Source: Sphingomonas sp. PP-CE-1G-424 (GTDB lineage Bacteria > Pseudomonadota > Alphaproteobacteria > Sphingomonadales > Sphingomonadaceae). Taken from it: a stretch of 64,000 bases of DNA. The notes beneath the pieces are model-generated. The model did not search any database, was not told where the DNA came from, and saw only the letters and a list, made by a program, of their open reading frames with translations. The stretch is from the NCBI RefSeq assembly GCF_004341085.1, contig NZ_SLXW01000002.1, positions 186,001 through 250,000 on the forward strand, in the 5' to 3' direction. Shown in pieces: positions 7,079-16,860 of this stretch (the first letter of the stretch is position 1; the number at the start of each line of letters is the position of its first letter). Position numbers and translations under genes: made by a program.

Positions 7079-9021
7079 CAGAACCCGATCCGTGCCAGCA
7101 GCAGATCGAGCAGCTTGGCATCGCCGATGTCCGCGGTCGTCGGTCCCATCCCGCCGCACTCCAGGCAGCGGACCTGGATCGAGCCCGACGTCGCCAGCCG
7201 CTTCATGTCGCCGACCGCCCGTGCGAGCATCTGGCGACGATCCGCCGCGACATGCGCGAAGGCGTCGCCGCCGCCGGCATCATCGTCGCCGTCATTGCCG
7301 AAATCCTGCGCGATCGCCGCGAGGAAGCCCGGCTTCTTCTCCAGATACTCGGCATGCACCTTGGCGGGATCGAGCTTGGCGCGCTTGGCGGCCTCGTCGA
7401 TCGCGTCCTGCAACGTCCCGAACCGGTCGACCAGACCGATCTGGCGTGCGGTGCCGCCATCCCAGACGCGGCCCTGGCCGATCTCGTCGACCCGCGCCGG
7501 CGTCATCTTGCGCGACGCGGCGACGCGCTCGAGGAATTCGCGATAGCCGTTCTCGATGCCGGCCTGTGCGATCGCGTCGAACATCGGCGTGGTCCCGCCG
7601 GTGACGTCGGGCTGGCCCGACAGCGGCGTGGTCTTCACCCCGTCGCTGGTCACGCCGATCTTGGCGAGCGCGTTCTCGAACGTCGGCACCACGCCGAAGA
7701 TACCGATCGAGCCGGTGATCGTGCCGGGCTCGGCGAAGATCACGTCGGCGGGCGTCGACACCCAGTACCCGCCACTCGCGGCCATGCCGCCCATCGACAC
7801 GATCACGGGCAGTTTCTGGCGCTTGGCTTCGAGGATCGCGAGTCGGATCTGCTCCGACGCCATCACCGATCCACCCGGCGAATCGACGCGCACGACGAGA
7901 GCCTTCAGTGTCTTCTTGGCGAGCCCATCGAGCACCGCCTTCTCGATCGTCTTGCCCGCCGCCTTGCCGGGGCCGCCCTCGCCGTCGACGATATCGCCGG
8001 CGATCGTCAGCACGCCGATCGCGTCGCCCGCGGTGGGGAGGGGGTTCGCCTTCACCCAGGCATCGTATTTGATCGCGGTGTAGTTACCCGCCGGCTTGCT
8101 GGCGTCGCTGCCGGCGATCTCCGCCACGCGGCGCCCGAACGCGGTCCGATCACCGAGCTTGTCGACGATGCCTGCGCGCAGGTTTGCGTCGGCGATGTTG
8201 CCGTTCGCCGCGAGGATCACCTTGTCGGGCGCGCTCATGAACTGCGCGATCTGTGCCTTGGGGCGTGCTTTCGCGACGGCCTCACGCCACTGCGAGAATA
8301 GCGTCCCGTACAGCGCAGTGCTGGCGGCGCGCGCGTCGTCGCTCTGGTCGGCCCGCGTGTAGGGCTCGACGAACGACTTGTAGCGGCCGACGCGGTAGAC
8401 GTGCGCATTGACGCCGAGCTTGTCGATCAGGCCCTTGTAATAGAGCTGGCTTCCGCCGGGCCCCATGAAGATCGTGCCGCCCATCGGGTTGACCCAGATC
8501 TCGCTCGCATTCGCCGCCAGGCGGTATCCGCCATCGGTGTACGCCGTCGCATAGGCGAGCACCGGCTTGCCGCTCGCCCGCACCCGCGCCAGCGCATCGC
8601 CGACCTCGCCCAGCGCCGCCGGATACGCACCACCGAAGCTGTCGAGATCGAGCACGACCACTTTCACGCGCGCATCGGTCCGCGCGGTGTCGATCGAGCG
8701 GACCACGTCGCGCAGGCGAAACTGCCGGGTCCGGCTCTGCCCCGAAAGTGCGGCGAACGCGGCCTGTTCCTCGGGCTGCTCGACGATCGAGCCGTTGAGG
8801 TCGAGCACCAGCGCACCGTCCTTGATCGCCGTCGTGCTCTGCCGCGCGTTGAGCGCCGCGAAGATCAGCCCGAAGAACAGCAACATCGCGATCAGGACGA
8901 GCGCGTCCTTGATCGCCACGAGGAACTTCCACACACCTCGCACGAGCCGCCATTTCTTCCGCGGCGGGCGGGCAGGGTCGACATAGGAGGGGGCGTAGGA
9001 CGGCGCAGCGGTATCGGTCAT
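7078..9021 (-). CDS. sppA: Signal peptide peptidase SppA, long (67K) type
   Basis: SppA is a membrane-bound serine protease with a Ser-Lys dyad that digests cleaved signal peptides in the inner membrane. The protein has 647 residues, with one N-terminal membrane helix (about residues 37-58) and two tandem S49 domains, as in the E. coli-type protein. The catalytic lysine is in VGRYKSFVEPYTRAD of the first domain and the nucleophile serine in MGGMAASGGYWVSTPAD of the second. The C-terminus ends in a short cysteine-bearing tail (VRCLECGG) that I do not recall from standard SppA. The gene is divergent from groES, 476 bp apart, and coupled to the GNAT gene. Confidence 0.95.
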   Translation of the reverse strand: MTDTAAPSYAPSYVDPARPPRKKWRLVRGVWKFLVAIKDALVLIAMLLFFGLIFAALNARQSTTAIKDGALVLDLNGSIVEQPEEQAAFAALSGQSRTRQFRLRDVVRSIDTARTDARVKVVVLDLDSFGGAYPAALGEVGDALARVRASGKPVLAYATAYTDGGYRLAANASEIWVNPMGGTIFMGPGGSQLYYKGLIDKLGVNAHVYRVGRYKSFVEPYTRADQSDDARAASTALYGTLFSQWREAVAKARPKAQIAQFMSAPDKVILAANGNIADANLRAGIVDKLGDRTAFGRRVAEIAGSDASKPAGNYTAIKYDAWVKANPLPTAGDAIGVLTIAGDIVDGEGGPGKAAGKTIEKAVLDGLAKKTLKALVVRVDSPGGSVMASEQIRLAILEAKRQKLPVIVSMGGMAASGGYWVSTPADVIFAEPGTITGSIGIFGVVPTFENALAKIGVTSDGVKTTPLSGQPDVTGGTTPMFDAIAQAGIENGYREFLERVAASRKMTPARVDEIGQGRVWDGGTARQIGLVDRFGTLQDAIDEAAKRAKLDPAKVHAEYLEKKPGFLAAIAQDFGNDGDDDAGGGDAFAHVAADRRQMLARAVGDMKRLATSGSIQVRCLECGGMGPTTADIGDAKLLDLLLARIGF

Positions 9022-9123
9022 GACACGAGAGCTAGAGCATGCGCGGACCGAGGTAAATGCCCTGTATTACGGTGCCAATACAGAAGCGTTGTAGCGCGCC
9101 CATCTATCCCAATCACCACGCAA

Positions 9124-9213
9124 TCCCCTCCCACTTGCGGGAGGGGTTAGGGGAGGGGAGTCCCACAAGCACCCGCCCAAGAAACCCCTCCCCCGACCCC
9201 TACCGCAAGCGGA
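9124..9213. repeat. Family F inverted-repeat element (degenerate right arm)
   Basis: The left part CCCCTCCCACTTGCGGGAGG followed by GGTTAGGGGAGGGG is mirrored by CCCCTCCCCCGACCCCT and an imperfect CCGCAAGCGG end. It lies in the 476-bp divergent gap between sppA and groES. Confidence 0.8.
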
Positions 9214-9244
9214 GCAAAAGGCAGCATCGACCCAACTCTCCTAG

Positions 9245-9320
9245 TTCTCCTGCGAACGCAGGAGCCCAGGATACCAAGCACCGCCCTCCGTGACCCTGGG
9301 CTCTTGCGTTCGCAGGAGAA
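9245..9320. repeat. Family B2 inverted-repeat element
   Basis: TTCTCCTGCGAACGCAGGAG and CTCTTGCGTTCGCAGGAGAA arms flank CCCAGG and CCTGGG. It resembles family B with GCGAACGC in place of GCGAAGGC. A second B2 copy is at 60750. Confidence 0.85.
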
Positions 9321-9401
9321 TGGCAGTGCTATCGTTCAATGCCTCTCAGCCACGATACCCGAATACCACGCCCGTCCGAAAAAAATTCGCCCCCGGAACC
9401 T

Positions 9402-9430
9402 TTGACATGCCGCACCCCGAGGCACATATG
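9402..9430 (+). promoter_or_regulatory. Probable groESL promoter
   Basis: TTGACA, a 17-base spacer and CATATG lie directly upstream of the CIRCE operator, so transcription would begin at or within that operator. The -35 box is perfect and the -10 box is weak against the housekeeping consensus. A heat-shock sigma-32 contribution cannot be judged by eye. Confidence 0.7.
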
Positions 9431-9437
9431 CCGTCCG

Positions 9438-9464
9438 TTGGCACTCGATAACCTCGAGTGCCAG
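9438..9464 (+). promoter_or_regulatory. CIRCE operator (HrcA binding site)
   Basis: TTGGCACTC, nine bases, then GAGTGCCAG: a 9-9-9 inverted repeat matching the CIRCE consensus TTAGCACTC-N9-GAGTGCTAA at seven of nine positions in each half, with compensating changes that keep the symmetry. It sits 34 bp before the groES start, which implies HrcA repression relieved by heat shock. hrcA itself is not in the window. Confidence 0.93.
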
Positions 9465-9497
9465 AAATCTGTCACAATCCAAAAGGACATGGACCCC

Positions 9498-9785
9498 ATG
9501 AACTTTCGTCCGTTGCATGATCGCGTGCTGGTGAAGCGCCTCGAAGCCGAAGAGAAGACGGCTGGCGGCATCATCATCCCCGACACCGCCAAGGAAAAGC
9601 CGCAGGAAGGCGAAGTCGTCGCCATCGGCACCGGGACCCGCGCCGAGAACGGCACGATCACCCCGCTCGACGTCAAGACCGGCGACAAGATCCTGTTCGG
9701 CAAATGGTCGGGCACCGAGGTCAAGGTCGACGGTGAGGACCTCCTCATCATGAAGGAATCGGACATCCTTGGTATCGTCGGCTGA
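9498..9785 (+). CDS. groES: Co-chaperonin GroES
   Basis: GroES forms the heptameric lid of the GroEL folding chamber in the cytoplasm. The 95-residue sequence shows the full family pattern: [14 protein letters not shown] at the start, the mobile loop [19 protein letters not shown] that contacts GroEL, and the C-terminal [26 protein letters not shown] lies ten bases before the chosen ATG at 9498; an in-frame ATG three codons earlier sits too close to that site. It is first in a groES-groEL operon with a 120-bp gap and is controlled by the CIRCE element upstream. Confidence 0.98.
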   Translation: MNFRPLHDRVLVKRLEAEEKTAGGIIIPDTAKEKPQEGEVVAIGTGTRAENGTITPLDVKTGDKILFGKWSGTEVKVDGEDLLIMKESDILGIVG

Positions 9786-9824
9786 CGCCAACGGGCTCGG
9801 CATCGTCAGGTATCACTGACGTGA

Positions 9825-11549
<1,725 letters not shown>

Positions 11550-11556
11550 TCCGAAG

Positions 11557-11591
11557 GTCAAAGTCGCAGCCATTTTGGCTGTGACTTTGAC
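11557..11591 (+). terminator. First hairpin after groEL
   Basis: GTCAAAGTCGCAGCC and GGCTGTGACTTTGAC pair over 15 bp with one G-T pair around loop ATTTT, eight bases after the groEL stop. There is no T-run, so it may stabilise the mRNA 3' end rather than terminate. Confidence 0.7.
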
Positions 11592-11692
11592 TGAGGACGG
11601 CCGGCGGGTCGGCGGCGCAAGCCACCGATCCCGTCCGACGACAGCAGCGGCTCCGCCGATGCTCGGTTCCAAGCCAGACACATCGACCAAGG

Positions 11693-11724
11693 CAAAGGGC
11701 CGGGGAGCGATCCCCGGCCCTTTG
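11693..11724 (+). terminator. Second hairpin after groEL
   Basis: CAAAGGGCCGGGGA and TCCCCGGCCCTTTG form a perfect 14-bp stem closed by a GCGA tetraloop. The A/T-rich base of the stem provides a short TTTG on exit. It is a likely terminator. The 100 bases between the two hairpins contain no gene I can support. Confidence 0.75.
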
Positions 11725-11889
11725 TGCGTCATTCCAACAACTCGTGACCTTATCTGAGCATGTACCAAGCAACGGGACCGTTTCGGCCAGAACTTGACCA
11801 ATACGTATACCATTCAGTTTCCCGAAACATCGTTCCGCATCGAACACTCGGCAGGTGCAACCGCGGCGCGATAGCGCTACTACGCGGGC

Positions 11890-12486
11890 ATGACCGGGGG
11901 ACGCATCGATCAACTGACCGAAGCTCAGCGCGCCTGCTTGCGGCTGGTGCTAACGCATCACAATTCGAAGGAGATCGCGGCGATCTTCGGCGTCTCGCCA
12001 TCGGCGATCGACAAGCGCATCGAACGCGCGATCCAGATTCTCGGCGTCGGCACCCGGTTCGAGGCGGCGCGTCGGCTCCAGGAGCATGAGGGCGCGGACG
12101 GCAATGTCGTCACGCAGGAGCGCCCTGCGCCTGATGCGGCAGACCCGACCGATACACCCATTCTGACATACGAACGGCTCCCATCCGAACCAATCGACGT
12201 TCCCATCCCCCCATCCGCACCCCCAAAGGTCGACCAGATCGAGCCATGGGGGCTCGTTCGCCGCTTCATGGGATTGTCCCAGCAGAGCGGGCCGATCGGC
12301 GCAGCGCGGAACCGGGTTTCGAGAGGCGACAGGATCGTCAGACTGATCGGACTCATGGGCCTGATCGCCATCACCTCGATGGCGCTCGTGAACATGGCGA
12401 TGACGCTGACCAGCCTGTTGCGGGCGAATCGCGACCACGCTGCTCCGATACATGGCCCGTCAACGGCGGCGCCACGGGGGAGATAA
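11890..12486 (+). CDS. Membrane-anchored single-domain LuxR-type DNA-binding protein
   Basis: The 198-residue protein has a GerE/LuxR-type helix-turn-helix at residues 6-65. LTEAQRACLRLVLTHHNSKE followed by IAAIFGVSPSAIDKRIERAI matches the pattern of NarL-family output domains. There is no receiver or sensor domain. A proline-rich linker (about 75-118) leads to one predicted membrane helix at about 150-177 and a short Arg-containing tail. DNA would therefore be bound from the cytoplasmic face of the membrane. It starts a compact four-gene set (2-bp, 34-bp and 22-bp gaps). The ATG lacks an obvious ribosome-binding site. The gap upstream back to the groEL hairpins has a TTGACC but no convincing -10. 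Its target and signal are unknown. Confidence 0.8.
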   Translation: MTGGRIDQLTEAQRACLRLVLTHHNSKEIAAIFGVSPSAIDKRIERAIQILGVGTRFEAARRLQEHEGADGNVVTQERPAPDAADPTDTPILTYERLPSEPIDVPIPPSAPPKVDQIEPWGLVRRFMGLSQQSGPIGAARNRVSRGDRIVRLIGLMGLIAITSMALVNMAMTLTSLLRANRDHAAPIHGPSTAAPRGR

Positions 12487-12488
12487 CG

Positions 12489-12848
12489 ATGTTGAAAGAA
12501 CGCCGCACCGCGACCGACGCGGTCACACAGCAATTCCTGAAGGCGGAAGCCGCCGTCGACGAGGCAGCCATGCTCGCCGCGTCGTGCGTCGCGACGCTGC
12601 TGCAACAGCGCGTCGCCGCCAACCTGCCGGTCGGCACGGGCGTCGCCGCCCTGCAGATGATCTCGCAGGCGTCGCTCGACATCATCAACGCCCGCCAGCG
12701 GTTCGTCGAAGCGCATCAGGCGCTCGTCCAGGTGCGGACGGATATCGGGCTCGGCCAGTTCTACGGTTACGGCGATACCGCCCAATGCCCGCCCAACGAA
12801 GGCGCACTACGCGCCGAGACGCCCCTGCGTTTGGCAGCGGTGGCCTGA
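12489..12848 (+). CDS. Conserved-looking helical protein of unknown function (119 aa)
   Basis: I do not recognise this protein. It is predicted to be almost entirely helical from residue 5 to about 85, with Ala-rich amphipathic stretches (TQQFLKAEAAVDEAAMLAAS, then ISQASLDIINARQRFVEAHQ). A short tail follows with GYGDTAQCPP and a second cysteine earlier (SCVATLL). There is no signal peptide or membrane helix. GGGGAG lies seven to eight bases before the ATG, which is only 2 bp after the preceding stop, so the two genes are almost certainly co-transcribed. The coding frame has the same third-position GC bias as its neighbours. Confidence 0.72.
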   Translation: MLKERRTATDAVTQQFLKAEAAVDEAAMLAASCVATLLQQRVAANLPVGTGVAALQMISQASLDIINARQRFVEAHQALVQVRTDIGLGQFYGYGDTAQCPPNEGALRAETPLRLAAVA

Positions 12849-12882
12849 TTGGCCGATTTCGGTCCTGCTTCGGAGGCTAAAG

Positions 12883-13341
12883 TTGGATCGGGTCTGGATC
12901 TTCTATTCGATACAGTTGGCGGCTTCGGCCTACGCGATCCTTCGGGGTGGCGCACCGGAGCGGCTCACGGGTCTGGCGCTGCTGCTTGCAGCAGTGTCGA
13001 CCGGTATCGTCGAGCGCAACGTTCCTTCGCTGTTTTCGGGGTTGGAACTGGGCGTCATGATCGTCGACCTGATGCTGCTTGCGGTGATGATCGGGATCAC
13101 GCTGAGCGCCGATCGTTTCTGGCCGGCCTGGGTTACCGCGCTGCATGCGCTGGGGACCGGGGCGCATCTGGCCAGGGCGATCAGCCCCGACGTGATCCGG
13201 CTCGTCTACGCGCTGCTCTCCGCAGCCTGGAGTTACCCCATCGTTCTGCTTCTCGTGATCGGGACAGCCAGGCACTCGCGACGAATCCGGGCAAGGGGCT
13301 GGGATCTCGATTGGAGCCGCCAGGATCCGACGATGCGTTGA
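12883..13341 (+). CDS. Four-helix membrane protein with TTG start
   Basis: The 152-residue protein has four predicted membrane helices: about 5-20, 28-45 (LTGLALLLAAVSTGIV), 54-75 (LELGVMIVDLMLLAVMIGIT) and 110-128 (LLSAAWSYPIVLLLVIGTA). A basic C-terminal tail ends in DWSRQDP. I know of no characterised homologue. The start codon is TTG, chosen because CGGAGG lies six bases upstream and no ATG or GTG near the N-terminus is better placed. It is the third gene of the unknown four-gene set, so a role in sensing for the flanking regulators is possible but unproven. Confidence 0.72.
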   Translation: MDRVWIFYSIQLAASAYAILRGGAPERLTGLALLLAAVSTGIVERNVPSLFSGLELGVMIVDLMLLAVMIGITLSADRFWPAWVTALHALGTGAHLARAISPDVIRLVYALLSAAWSYPIVLLLVIGTARHSRRIRARGWDLDWSRQDPTMR

Positions 13342-13363
13342 AGCGTAATCGGACACAGCGCTC

Positions 13364-13765
13364 ATGACCTACGCATCTTCCATCGTTTCGGGCATCGCCC
13401 TGAAACACAGTCCACTGCCTATCCTGCATGACCCGGCTCTGGTCGAGGTCGCGCGGCGGCTTTACGCCATGCGAAAGATCCGCGACGACCTGCTCGGCAC
13501 CAGCCTGTTCTCCGAACCGGCATGGGATATCCTGCTCGACCTGTTCATCTCCGACGACGACGGCCTTCGGCTGAGCGTATCGGCAGTGTGCATCGGCGCG
13601 CGCGCCCCCTCGGCGACGGCGCTGCGGTATCTGACGATGCTGCAGGATTCGGGACTCGTGGAGCGAACGCGCGACGAACGCGACGGTCGCCGCTCGCATG
13701 TCCAGCTTACGACGCTCGGGCGCAGGCGGATGACGGGACTGCTTGCGCGCATGGTCGACGTATAA
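13364..13765 (+). CDS. MarR-like winged-helix DNA-binding protein
   Basis: The 133-residue protein carries one winged-helix domain in its C-terminal two-thirds. The sequence AWDILLDLFI, the recognition region ARAPSATALRYLTMLQDSGL, and the wing VERTRDERDGRRSHVQLTTLG are typical of the MarR class. The N-terminal 35 residues form an extra helix that would help dimerise. No ligand pocket is evident. It closes the four-gene set that begins with the membrane-anchored LuxR-type protein; the pair of DNA-binding proteins bracketing a helical protein and a membrane protein suggests a regulatory unit. It ends 22 bp before tRNA-Gly on the other strand. Confidence 0.82.
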   Translation: MTYASSIVSGIALKHSPLPILHDPALVEVARRLYAMRKIRDDLLGTSLFSEPAWDILLDLFISDDDGLRLSVSAVCIGARAPSATALRYLTMLQDSGLVERTRDERDGRRSHVQLTTLGRRRMTGLLARMVDV

Positions 13766-13787
13766 GCGTGCCGACATGAGGGAATGC

Positions 13788-13861
13788 TGGAGCGGATGAC
13801 GGGAATCGAACCCGTGTATTCAGCTTGGAAGGCTGCTGTACTACCATTGTACTACACCCGC
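13788..13861 (-). tRNA. tRNA-Gly(TCC)
   Basis: The 74-base gene folds as a standard cloverleaf. The acceptor GCGGGTG pairs with CATCCGC, the D-loop is TAGTACAATGGTAGTAC, the anticodon TCC is at 13827-13829 in loop CTTCCAA, and the T-arm is CGGGTTCGATTCCCG. The CCA end is encoded. Its 3' end faces the winged-helix gene. Confidence 0.97.
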
Positions 13862-14010
13862 TCGGCACGCCGTAGCGAAGCCCCGAACTAGCGTCGCCGC
13901 GCGGTCGGCGCAAGCACCCACATGGCAGCCTCTTGGCAGTTACCCCGCGAGGCTTTGCCTGCAAAGGGCCAGATGGTTCACGCGTTGCTTACCATTCCGC
14001 GCTACGGACC

Positions 14011-15291
14011 ATGGCGATGGATCATGATGATGCGCTTTCCGCTCGAGCCGAGCCCGATCCACGCCCGCGCTCAGCGGTCAGCGGCGCCGCCGGCCTCAGC
14101 GGCCTGATCGGCATCTTCGTCTGGCTGGGGATCGCGCGTTGGTATGGGTTGGACGGCCCCTATTCGGCCTTGGTCAACGTCGTCGCATGCGCGCTGCCGA
14201 TGGTCGCCTGGTCGCTGCTGGTCGACAAGGTCCACCGCAACGCGAGTACGGGGATCGACTGGTCCGCGCCCAGAGCCTTGCGCACGACGCTCGACACCAG
14301 CCTGACCAAGCTCGCGGGACTGTGGGCGACATGGGCCGCGATCGCGGTCATCTACGGCACGGTGCGATCATATTGGCAGGGTAATTTCGCGTTCGCGATG
14401 TGGTGCTTCACGAACGCCGCGCCGATCCTGTTCGTCGCATCGATCCCCTATGTGCTCTGGATCGACCGTCATCTGATCGAACCGCGCGACGGCGCCTGGC
14501 ACCTCGGCGGCTGGATGACCGGGCAGGCGGGTGTCGAGAACGAAGCGATCTACGGCCATCTTCGTGCGTGGGGTGTGAAGACCTTCTTTCTAGCCTTTAT
14601 GCTGGCGATCGTCCCGCCGGGTTTCGCCACGTTCGTGCGCGGCGACCTGCAGTCGGTGCTGCACGATCCCGTCGCGCTGGCGAACTGGCTGATCACGTTC
14701 ATGTTCCTGATCGACGTGGCATTCGCGACGGTCGGCTATATCCTGACGTGCCGCCCGCTCGATTCGCACATCCGCAGCGCCAACCCGTTCGCGGCGGCGT
14801 GGATGGCGGCGCTGATGTGCTATCCGCCGTTCATCCTCATGAACGACGGCGGTCCGCTCGATTATCACCCGGGCACGTCGGATTGGGCGTACTGGTTTCA
14901 GGGGCATCCGGTGCTGCTCGCACTGATCGGCGCGGTGCTGGTCGCGCTGACCGCGATCTATGCCTGGGCGACGATGGCGTTCGGCTTCCGCTTCTCCAAC
15001 CTGACCAACCGCGGCATCCTGACGCACGGACCCTACGCGATCTCGCGGCATCCGGCCTATCTGTCGAAGAACCTGTTCTGGTGGATCTCGACGATCCCGA
15101 TCCTGACCACCGGCAGCATCGTCGATGCGGCGAGGGCGACGCTGTTGCTAGCCGCGGTCGGCGGTGTGTATTTCTGGCGGGCGAAGACCGAGGAGCGGCA
15201 TTTGAAGCTCGACCCGGACTATCGCGCCTATTTCGACTGGATGACGCGTAACGGGCTGGTGCCGCGACTGTTCGCGAGGTTGCGCGGCTGA
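14011..15291 (+). CDS. Isoprenylcysteine carboxylmethyltransferase-like membrane protein
   Basis: The 426-residue protein has about eight to ten membrane helices. The C-terminal module matches the ICMT/PEMT fold: RGILTHGPYAISRHPAYLSK binds S-adenosylmethionine in this family, and EERHLKLDPDYRAYFDWM is the closing E-x-x-L-x-x-D-x-x-Y motif. The preceding 300 residues of membrane helices are far longer than classical ICMT (about 280 in total), so substrate and membrane role are uncertain; phospholipid or isoprenoid methylation are possibilities. The start is chosen among closely spaced ATGs (14011, 14017) without a strong ribosome-binding site. The gene is divergent from tRNA-Gly and ends at a family F repeat. 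Confidence 0.75.
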   Translation: MAMDHDDALSARAEPDPRPRSAVSGAAGLSGLIGIFVWLGIARWYGLDGPYSALVNVVACALPMVAWSLLVDKVHRNASTGIDWSAPRALRTTLDTSLTKLAGLWATWAAIAVIYGTVRSYWQGNFAFAMWCFTNAAPILFVASIPYVLWIDRHLIEPRDGAWHLGGWMTGQAGVENEAIYGHLRAWGVKTFFLAFMLAIVPPGFATFVRGDLQSVLHDPVALANWLITFMFLIDVAFATVGYILTCRPLDSHIRSANPFAAAWMAALMCYPPFILMNDGGPLDYHPGTSDWAYWFQGHPVLLALIGAVLVALTAIYAWATMAFGFRFSNLTNRGILTHGPYAISRHPAYLSKNLFWWISTIPILTTGSIVDAARATLLLAAVGGVYFWRAKTEERHLKLDPDYRAYFDWMTRNGLVPRLFARLRG

Positions 15292-15293
15292 TT

Positions 15294-15397
15294 CCCCTCC
15301 CGTTTACTGGAGGGGTTAGGGGAGGGGCTGACCTCGCCATCGACTGACACGTCCGCGGCCAAGCCCTCCCCCGACCCCGCCCGCGAACGGGAGGGGA
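15294..15397. repeat. Family F inverted-repeat element
   Basis: CCCCTCCCG and GGAGGGGTTAGGGGAGGGG on the left are mirrored by CCCTCCCCCGACCCC and CGGGAGGGG on the right. It fills the convergent gap before gshA. Confidence 0.85.
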
Positions 15398-15401
15398 GCA
15401 G

Positions 15402-16775
15402 TTAGAAGCTCGATTCGTCGTACACCTTCGAGACGTCCCCGCTCCAGACGCCGTGATACTTCTCCAGCAGCACTTCGGAGGGCACCTTGCCGCTCCGCAC
15501 GATCTCCCGCAGCGGATCGAGGAAGCCGGTCTCGTTGTCGCCCGCCCGATTGAACCGCGCCCGCGCCGACAACCCGGCACCGGCGATGTCGAGCACTTGG
15601 CCCGCGATATCGCGCAGCTTCCCGCCGCCCGCGATCGGCGCGTTCAGCCCGAGCTTCGGCACCGCGTCACGCAGAGCCTGACGCTCGTCGATCGTCCAGT
15701 CCTTGACCAGATCCCACGCGGCATCGAGCGCACCCTGATCGTAGAGCAGCCCGACCCACAGCGCCGGCAACGCGCAGATCCGGTTCCACGGGCCGCCGTC
15801 CGCACCGCGCATCTCGAGGAAGGTCTTCAACCGCACCTCGGGGAATGCGGTCGACAGATGATCGGTCCAGTCGTCGAGCGTCGGCTTCTCGCCCGGCAAC
15901 ACCGACAATTCGCCCTTCAGGAAGTCGCGGAACGACAGCCCGGCGGCGTCGATATACTTGCCCTCGCGGTAGACGAAGTACATCGGCACATCGAGCGCAT
16001 ACTCGGCATAGCGCTCGTAGCCGAAGCCATCCTCGAACACGAACGGCAGCATGCCGGTGCGATGCGGATCGGTGTCGGACCAGATATGGCTGCGATACGA
16101 CAGCATGCCGTTCGGCTTGCCCTCGGTGAACGGCGAGTTCGCGAACAGCGCGGTCGCCAGCGGCTGGAGCGCGAGCCCGACGCGGAATTTCTTCACCATG
16201 TCCGCCTCGGACGCGTAATCCAGATTCACCTGGATCGTGCAGGTCCGCAGCATCATGTCGAGCCCCATGCTGCCGACCCGGGGCATGTGCCGCAGCATGA
16301 TCGCATAGCGTCCCTTGGGCATCGTCGGCAGTTCCGCACGCGTCTTGTCCGGCCACATGCCGAGCCCGAGGAAGCCGATGCCGAGCTTCTCGCCCGCCGC
16401 TTTCACCTGCTCCAGATGACGCCCGGTCTCGGCGCAAGTCTCGTGCAGCGAATCGAGCGGCGCGCCCGACAGCTCGAACTGGCCCGCAGGCTCCAGGCTG
16501 ATGCTGCCGTCGGGGCCCGACATGGCGATGGCGTTTCCGCCCTCCATGACCGGCTTCCAGCCATATTGCTCCAGCTCGCCAAGCAACGCGCGGATGCCGC
16601 TCGGCTCGTCATAGGACGGGGCGTGGTGATCGCCGTTCGCATAGACGAACTTCTCGTGCTCGGTGCCGATTCGCCACGCGTCCTTCGGCTTCTCGCCGCC
16701 CGCAAAGCTGGCGATCAACTGGTCGCGCGACTCGATCGTCGGGCTGGTCTTTTTCGAAGCGGGAATCGTCGTCAT
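15402..16775 (-). CDS. gshA: Glutamate-cysteine ligase, plant/alphaproteobacterial (GCS2) type
   Basis: This enzyme makes gamma-glutamylcysteine from Glu, Cys and ATP, the first step of glutathione synthesis (EC 6.3.2.2). The 457-residue length and sequence match the plant-like group rather than E. coli GshA. Supporting stretches are WRIGTEHEKFVY near the N-terminus, the substrate region MEGGNAIAM, ISLEPAGQFELSGAPL, and RTCTIQVNLDYASEADMVKK. It ends in WSGDVSKVYDESSF. It follows rsmE on the same strand after 85 bp and may share its transcript. Its start ATG has no strong ribosome-binding site but lines up with the family's usual N-terminus. Confidence 0.96.
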   Translation of the reverse strand: MTTIPASKKTSPTIESRDQLIASFAGGEKPKDAWRIGTEHEKFVYANGDHHAPSYDEPSGIRALLGELEQYGWKPVMEGGNAIAMSGPDGSISLEPAGQFELSGAPLDSLHETCAETGRHLEQVKAAGEKLGIGFLGLGMWPDKTRAELPTMPKGRYAIMLRHMPRVGSMGLDMMLRTCTIQVNLDYASEADMVKKFRVGLALQPLATALFANSPFTEGKPNGMLSYRSHIWSDTDPHRTGMLPFVFEDGFGYERYAEYALDVPMYFVYREGKYIDAAGLSFRDFLKGELSVLPGEKPTLDDWTDHLSTAFPEVRLKTFLEMRGADGGPWNRICALPALWVGLLYDQGALDAAWDLVKDWTIDERQALRDAVPKLGLNAPIAGGGKLRDIAGQVLDIAGAGLSARARFNRAGDNETGFLDPLREIVRSGKVPSEVLLEKYHGVWSGDVSKVYDESSF

Positions 16776-16860
16776 CGCCGCGCCTTACGCGCCGATGAAC
16801 GAGGGGGCTAGAGGGGATTCGGACCAATCGGTAGCAATGTCTTCGTGGAGGTCGGGACGC

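Noticed and set aside
13766..13861. tRNA-Gly as integration site for the four-gene unit at 11890-13765
   Set aside because: No second copy of the tRNA 3' end and no integrase gene were seen on the far side; the unit is not bounded by direct repeats.
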